Shown: positions 59,101-64,000 of the stretch, one piece after another
Layout of the letters: every line of letters begins with the position of its first letter
Position numbering within the stretch: position 1 is the first letter of the stretch
DNA from: Gordionus sp. m RMFG-2023
Taxonomy: Eukaryota; Nematomorpha; Gordioida; Chordodea; Parachordodidae
Direction of reading: 5' to 3'
DNA length: 64,000 bases
Assembly (NCBI RefSeq): GCF_954871325.1
Contig: NC_088777.1
Span: 9,153,366 to 9,217,365, forward strand
Notes under the pieces: model-generated
The model's database searches: none
Seen by the model: the letters and a program-made list of their open reading frames with translations, nothing else
What the model was told of the DNA's origin: nothing
Program-made: the position numbers and the translations under genes

Positions 59101-62100
59101 TTATTGTTCCAATACTTTTCTCAGCAATCGTTGGCCCTCTTTTAAGTATTTTCTCTTGCCTTTCTTTAAGTTGTATCAATTTCTCTAAATCATCTTCTTG
59201 TTCAATAACTTCATCGGAACTAATATCATCAGATAAAATCGGCGTTGTTAAGCTTTTAATTAGTCTCCATAAATTGACAAGATGTTTTTTCGCACAAATC
59301 TTATCATCATCACTAAGTAATACCTGTAATATTTAAGGATTTATATTGTTTATATTTAAATATTTCATAAAATAACAATTTTAATATAAATCTAAAATAA
59401 TTAATTTACTAAGCTTTTAATTAACCTTGTATCTTGGGTCCAGGTATATGGCAGCTAAGAGAATTTCGTTCTTTATAAACCTTTCTTCTCTGTTCTTAAG
59501 ACAAGAATATAGTAATTGAGCAAAATGGTTTGGATTTTTTTCCAGTTCGATGCAGCATCTTAACCATGCTGCATAAAAATCTGTCAGTGTTAACTGTTCA
59601 GATTGGAATTGTTTGGTTGCGATTTTTAGCGGTTTTAAAATCAAATCAGATTGCTCTGTAAAAAAATCTTCGATATTGGGTTTTAGTAAAATCAGCCTTT
59701 CTAACATATCATGGGTTGAATGCCATCTGTGGCAATCTAACACAGGCTTAGGGAGTTTCATATTTTTTAATAACTTTTGGTAAGTGGGATGTCTTAATTT
59801 TCAATTTAGGCTCCTAGCTTTTGCAATGGTTTCCACAATAGGTGATAATTTTATAGCATCTTGAAGTGCCAGCTGAAGTGTGAGAGCTGCACACCGTACA
59901 CTATAAATCGGATAGGATAAATAGTTGATAAAAAAGTATTTTGTATATCATCAATATCATATTTATATACATTTACATCCATATTTTCCTCATCTGCTGA
60001 TTCACTCCTTATATCATAATCAGTTTCAGGTTGCAGGAGCTTTATAGCTCTTAAAAAATTACAACCATTATCAGAAGTAATTGTGTATATTTGTTGAATA
60101 TTAATTTTAAATTTTAGTAAAGTTTTTAATATATTCTCTTTTATATATTCTCCTGTACATCTCTCTTTCAGCTCTACAATTCCAAGAGTCCTCAAATTTA
60201 TAATGGACTTTGATATTAATTGAATATTTACACCAAGAATTGACCTATCTAGTCGTTGAACTGCATCAACTTTTAAACTTATTAATTTTCCTTCTACCTC
60301 TCTCGATATTTTGTCTCTAATTGATTGGGCTGTTTTATTAATAGTTCTGGATAAATTTTCTTTGTTTATAACTAAATTGAGCCCAGATAGGAGTGGATTT
60401 ATAATTCTTTGAAATCCCGAATCTTCAATAATTGATAAAGGCCGGCCATTTACAGTAACAAGTTCTAGTATAGAACTCATCAAATCATTAGATGATATAT
60501 TTATACTTATATGCTTTTTTGGAAAAAAGGTTTCTATATTAATTTTAGGTTTTTTTGCCAATAACAATTCCTGATATTTGGTTTTTTCATTTAAATAATT
60601 TAAATATTCATTGTTGTGATTTCTTTCCAGGTGTCTTTCTAAATTTGACAAGTGATTACCAGACATTTTTACTTTGCAATATGAACATATTGATTTTTTT
60701 TCTATTGTATTAAGGGTAAAATGCTTATCAAATATGACTTTATCTTTAATCTTAAATCTATAAAAAGAGAACAATTTTTTTAAATAGCAATGATTTCAGA
60801 ATTAAAAAAGAGATATTTATAAATTTAATTTCATTTATAATATGCACTTCATTAATATCTTGTAAAAATTAAACTGAACCAAAAATAAATGATTAGCATA
60901 TATAAATTTTAAAATCATTTTAATAAGTTCACAAAAACTGCCCTACATTTAACAATTTTTAAGTTAGATGTTTAGAATTTTTTAAATTAACAATATAATA
61001 ATTTTTACTTTGATTTGTTAACCATTTTCTTCTAATTAATAATCTTTAAGAATAATAAGATAAAAATTTAAAAATAAATGGCTTAAATTAATTCAATTGT
61101 TTAAAATTTTTTAACACTCCAATAGGAATCGAGAATAAATTTAAAAATGGCATAAATGAATTAAGTTGTTTAAAATTTATTAAGACTTCATTTAATTGGA
61201 AATTTGAAAATATAATATTTGTATTTACATATATTAATATATGATTTTAAATAATACACTGAACCCGATTGAACCCGGGTTCAAATAAAATTCTTGGGTT
61301 CGGTTCGGGGTTTTGAAAATTTTATAAATGGGGTTCAGGTTCGGTTCGGGTTCAGAGTTTTTTTCTAAAAACCCGGGTTCACTTCTCCGGGTTCGGGTTC
61401 GGTTCGAATCCCTGCTTTTTATATTAGGATATCTTATAATCAATATACTTTATATAAAACAACTATTAAAAACTGATTTCTTTTTAGGTATATATATATA
61501 TATAAGTATATATAATTATTTGATATAACTTAGATGAAAAAGTATTTTGATTTATACTCGGAATTTTTGGAAGTTAATTTACCGGAATTGCACGATCATT
61601 TTGCGCATCTGAATTTCACGCCAGATTTGTACCTGACAGATTGGTTAGTTTTTTTCCCTTAAAAATTATACAAAAAAAGTTATTTTAATTAAATTTCATG
61701 GCTCCCACTCCCATTTAATCTCTTACTTTTATATATTTTATAAAGTTAGGTGTTGCATTTACATCTTTTTTATATGTACTCCTATTTTGATTAAATAATT
61801 TCTTTTAACAGATGTATTAATTACGAAAGAGCTGATTTTATTATTATTCAGGGACATGGAACGGAACTTTGAGTAAATTTATGGAACAGAACCGGAACGT
61901 ATATTCAGGAAACCTTCCCCTAACGGTCCCAGAACGTTCCAGAAATTATATATAAATTTATTATTTATTTCTGTAATTAAAAATAATCCATCTTTATGTT
62001 TGTAGGGATTGGCTTGAGTTCGATTAGACTATAATTAAATATGTTTGATAGGTAATTAACTCAGGTATAGTGATTAAACCCTGGTGTTAATAAAATAATC

Positions 62101-63870
62101 TACTATTTGTTTTATTAATTTAAAATAACGTTACAAGTGAAATAAGTCAAAATCTAAATGTTATCATTATTGATCTATATAAGTCATTTTGTTTTTCTTA
62201 TTAATAAGAGTAAATTGTATGTTTATATATAATAAAATATCGCCACAGAATAGTAGAAATATAAATATTTTTAATATAAATTGAACATATTATAATAAGA
62301 GAATATCGCCTTAGAACAGTAAAAATATAAACATTTTAAATATAAATTGAACATGTTATATCACAACAAAGTTCTTTATATTTTCTAAATTCTTACTTAA
62401 TGGTACACCCTGAAATTTTTATCTCCGATGAAGATTGGAAAACTGTAGAAAAATGGTGGCCTCATTAAAGCTGTTAAAGGAAGCAAGTTTAATGTTCCAA
62501 AATGAGAGAATTTTTCCAGGTGACTATAGGTCAATGGACCTTGTAAAATAAGGCTAAAAATGCTAATGGATTAATTACTTTGTGTTGCCTTATATCTTGA
62601 TTCTAGGTTTAAATTTCTTTTGAACGAAGGGAAGATAATAGATATAAATTATATTAACGACATGGGAACATATTAAAAATTTTAAGGGTGAATATTTAAA
62701 TATAAAAGTAATTCGGATAAATCCTCTGAAGGGCAAGAATATGATGGATTATAAATGTTTCTAAGATTTCCAATAAAACAAAAATTCTATCCTGTATGAA
62801 TTGGCCCAAATCGTATTATTCAACCCATGTCGCTATGTAAGTGTTGTACGTTGTGTTGACGGTCACATTTATAAAAAGAGAAAATGAATATCATTGAATA
62901 TTAATTAAACGGTATGGCCATCCGTGGTGATACTCTTAAATGGAAAATAAAAATATTTGATATTTTTAAATAAAGTAAAATTTCAATAATTTTATATATG
63001 AGGGATTCGTATTCCATTTCTCATGTATTCAATGAATTTTACAAGTGGTTTTCTTAGATAAATTTGTAAGTTAGGATATTACCCATTTAACCTACGTTAA
63101 AGTCTAGGTTAATAATACTTTGTGGGTTTTGATCCATAACTAAACCCATCCCACAAAGATCATTTTTAAGCCCTCCCTACCCACTACTATAACTTACACT
63201 TAAAACAAGAGATATTTTTTATTATTCATTTTCGCTGCTTATTATCTATATTGGCGATTACAACAAAATCTATTTTTCACTTAATTTCCTGCCCTTTTTG
63301 TTATTTTTTCTTCACCATTTTAAATTTGAGTTAAATTTTTATGTTTATATTTTGCAAACTTTTTATATGATAGGATATATACCATCTACAGCAAATCTCT
63401 ACAATTAGACGTTACATGCAAAATTTGGGACCTCTTTCTGAGGGACGGAGAGACCTTCCTATTCAGAACGGCCCTAGGTTAATGGTTAATGTTATCTTTT
63501 TTGTCATTTTTTAAAATTATTATGTTTTGATCTTGCTAAAACCTAATTTTTAAAATAAAATCCAATTAATATATATATTTTAATCATTTTTAAATAAATT
63601 AAATATCGTACATCGTAATTGTTTAATAAATAAAGGGCAGGCTAGTAAAATCAGTCGTCAATATCTTCTAATATCTATTCTATCAAATTAAATGAATTAA
63701 TCTTATTTCAAAAAAAAAATTTTTTAAATTTATTTTAAGGTATATTAAAATTGAACGAAGATATTTTAATAAACATGGATTTCATGCAAGCAGCGGAATT
63801 TCTCACAAAGCTTCCAGATAACATGCCTACCGAGGATTTATTTAAAGCCATTTTTAAAATCGCTATATAA
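47181..63870 (+). CDS. TBC1D12/TBC1D14-type Rab GAP
   Basis: Exons: 47181-47952, 49436-49662, 49830-50131, 50543-50625, 51908-52025, 52425-52537, 57859-58046, 58368-58497, 61534-61643, 63374-63477, 63740-63870 (TAA), about 758 aa. TBC1D14/12 proteins bind RAB11 and act on recycling endosomes and autophagosome formation. The N-terminal third is low-complexity and carries [15 protein letters not shown]. Then come NLPPK-type [20 protein letters not shown], a basic helix, [30 protein letters not shown], and the TBC catalytic core: [15 protein letters not shown] (Arg finger) and [18 protein letters not shown] (Gln finger). It continues [57 protein letters not shown] and ends TEDLFKAIF. Both catalytic fingers are present. 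The junction 58497/61534 is one base out of frame as read. Start at 47181 is the first ATG of the long N-terminal frame. Introns carry large antisense transposons. Confidence 0.92.
47995..48270. repeat. Partial MITE in TBC intron 1
   Basis: GATTTTACCAGAAATGTATTC and TGAATTTCAGACAATTTT match the interior of the element at 27784-28142. About 150 bp later the inverse block GAATATATTTCCCG, ending AACCAGATTTG, appears. Terminal sequences are missing. A CA microsatellite (ACACACACACAT) lies at about 48309. Confidence 0.5.
50670..50870. repeat. Dispersed repeat in TBC intron 4
   Basis: CTAGTGATCTGCATCAAGC and CCGAACCAAAAATT, ending AGCCTATTTCTGGCACGG, resemble the repeat at 16590-16740. Between about 51280 and 51800 a second repeat-like pair (GGAACCAGTACCC and CCTGGAACCATCG) is visible. 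Boundaries are uncertain. Confidence 0.4.
52847..55453. mobile_element. Composite: hAT-type TIR element containing a fossil Ty3-type retroelement
   Basis: The outer element begins CAGAGACCTGCAAACCCGG (52847) and ends GTGCTCTG (55453). It is flanked by a perfect 8-bp duplication ATATTTAT (52839-52846 and 55454-55461). Its two ends match the 168-bp MITE at 38578. Between them lies antisense gag-pol sequence of an LTR retrotransposon; a short gag-like stretch occurs in opposite orientations near both ends (about 52980-53145 and 55225-55385). It sits in TBC intron 6, antisense to the gene. No LTRs are visible, so age cannot be read from them; the intact flanking duplication suggests the composite moved as one unit not very long ago. 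Confidence 0.8.
53150..55470 (-). pseudogene. Fossil Ty3/gypsy gag-pol (broken)
   Basis: Old copy of an LTR retrotransposon of the Ty3/gypsy (Metaviridae) type on -. In order from about 55470 to 53150 the parts are gag, a CCHC zinc-knuckle region (about 54925-54690), an aspartic protease with a DTGS-type motif (about 54580-54360), reverse transcriptase (about 54358-53633, with the YLDD motif) and an RNase H part (to about 53150). Integrase and LTRs are not seen. It is broken in several places (I estimate at least five) and is not expected to be functional. It lies within a hAT-type TIR element. Confidence 0.85.
55570..56030 (-). pseudogene. piggyBac transposase C-terminal fragment
   Basis: On - the frame reads [19 protein letters not shown] (piggyBac MGGVDxxD motif), a stop, then [19 protein letters not shown] (the HLLDxxVVNxxLLY motif), then [12 protein letters not shown]. 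It continues [14 protein letters not shown], and after a break [14 protein letters not shown], the C-terminal cysteine-rich domain. At least three stops or frame changes interrupt it. The catalytic Asp region upstream of MGGVD has been replaced by hAT-derived sequence. Not functional. Confidence 0.8.
56340..57200 (-). pseudogene. hAT transposase fragments inside the piggyBac relic
   Basis: On - the segments include, in hAT order, [20 protein letters not shown] and [10 protein letters not shown] (about 56780-56690), [20 protein letters not shown] (about 56505) and [19 protein letters not shown] (about 56385; the hAT TDNGxN motif with the second catalytic Asp). Many stops intervene. This hAT type differs from the one at 58537, which has the TSDNGCNF form, so it came from another subfamily. 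Confidence 0.65.
58537..61414 (-). mobile_element. hAT transposon, 2.88 kb, perfect 8-bp TSD
   Basis: The element begins CAGGGATGCGAACCCG and ends CGGTTCGAATCCCTG. It is flanked by the exact duplication CTTTTTAT (58529-58536 and 61415-61422). Subterminal regions are dense in GGGTTCGGTTCGG repeats at both ends (58560-58680 and 61260-61410). It carries one transposase gene on -, antisense to the TBC gene, in the intron between exons 8 and 9. The exact duplication and near-complete gene point to a recent insertion. Confidence 0.95.
58799..60774 (-). pseudogene. hAT transposase (BED type), spliced, nearly intact
   Basis: On - the N-terminus has a BED finger, [20 protein letters not shown] followed by LERNH (C-x2-C...H-x4-H). 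Then [17 protein letters not shown] holds the first catalytic Asp, [19 protein letters not shown] the second, and [15 protein letters not shown] the C-x2-H region with His replaced by Leu. [42 protein letters not shown] and [13 protein letters not shown] follow, ending at a stop at 58799. Two introns are needed: 59425-59324 (102 bp, GT-AG) and 58969-58928 (42 bp, GT-AG), both restoring the family reading frame. One frame change (near 59930) and one stop (in SLN*KLRHP, about 59800) break the copy. Function in an intact relative is cut-and-paste transposition. Confidence 0.85.
61488..61489 (+). promoter_or_regulatory. AG/GT juxtaposition (possible recursive splice site) in TBC intron 8
   Basis: In TBC intron 8 a strong pyrimidine-AG acceptor (GATTTCTTTTTAG) ending at 61487 is followed directly by GTATATAT, giving a zero-length exon of the kind used in recursive splicing. 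The true acceptor for exon 9 is at 61532-61533. In the uninterrupted intron (without the hAT element) the two sites would be very close, so this may be coincidental. Confidence 0.25.
61845..62880 (+). mobile_element. hAT relic in TBC intron 9
   Basis: A terminal-like block CAGGGACATGGAACGGAAC at about 61848 is followed at 62425 on + by [12 protein letters not shown], and near 62605 by [12 protein letters not shown], both typical of hAT transposases (DEDW and LDPRFKF regions). Many stops interrupt it. The right end is not defined. It is in sense orientation with the TBC gene. Confidence 0.5.
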
Positions 63871-64000
63871 ATATTTGATTTAATTTCTCTTCAAATACGA
63901 AGAATATTATTTCAACTTTCTCCCCCCTTCCCCACCCCTATTTTTAAATGGTAAAAAAGGTAATTTGATTTTAACAATATATTTCTTAAATTCGTCCATT

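Overview
This window is nuclear DNA from an animal. It is extremely A+T-rich, genes are split by GT-AG introns, and the recognisable host genes are metazoan: a synaptotagmin-7-type protein, a JMJD6-type JmjC hydroxylase and a TBC1D12/TBC1D14-type Rab GAP. I cannot place it below Metazoa. There are no operons, rRNA genes or CRISPR arrays, and no clean tRNA gene.

Layout. 1-12.7 kb: no host gene I can prove; a 619-bp compound pyrimidine microsatellite, hAT and LINE remnants, and copies of a 220-bp palindromic MITE. 12.7-15.3 kb: a DNA transposon with roughly 500-bp inverted repeats. 15.4-19.8 kb: the 3' half of a Syt7 gene on +, with both C2 domains and all ten acidic calcium ligands. 19.8-32.6 kb: non-coding DNA with MITEs, a half hAT element and one unidentified candidate exon (about 24.5-24.7 kb, -). 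32.6-36.1 kb: JMJD6 on -, with a 1.07-kb element in one intron. 36-47 kb: repeats, including a LINE reverse-transcriptase fragment enclosed by 600-bp inverted arms. 47.2-63.9 kb: the TBC1D12/14 gene on +, 11 exons, whose introns hold three large insertions: a fossil Ty3-type retroelement inside a hAT-type TIR element, a piggyBac relic containing hAT sequence, and a nearly complete 2.9-kb hAT element with a perfect 8-bp target duplication.

The three host genes are not functionally linked: Syt7 is a calcium sensor of vesicle fusion, JMJD6 a nuclear lysyl hydroxylase, and TBC1D12/14 a Rab GAP-fold regulator of recycling endosomes and autophagy. The most unusual theme is the mobile DNA. Several inverted-repeat elements hold genes from a different transposon class (LINE RT, retroelement gag-pol, hAT inside piggyBac), and hAT-type MITEs with 8-bp target duplications recur. 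One splice junction in the TBC gene is out of frame by one base, about 30 bp from a hAT insertion. All exon boundaries were read by eye from splice motifs, phase and family conservation; none was checked against transcripts.
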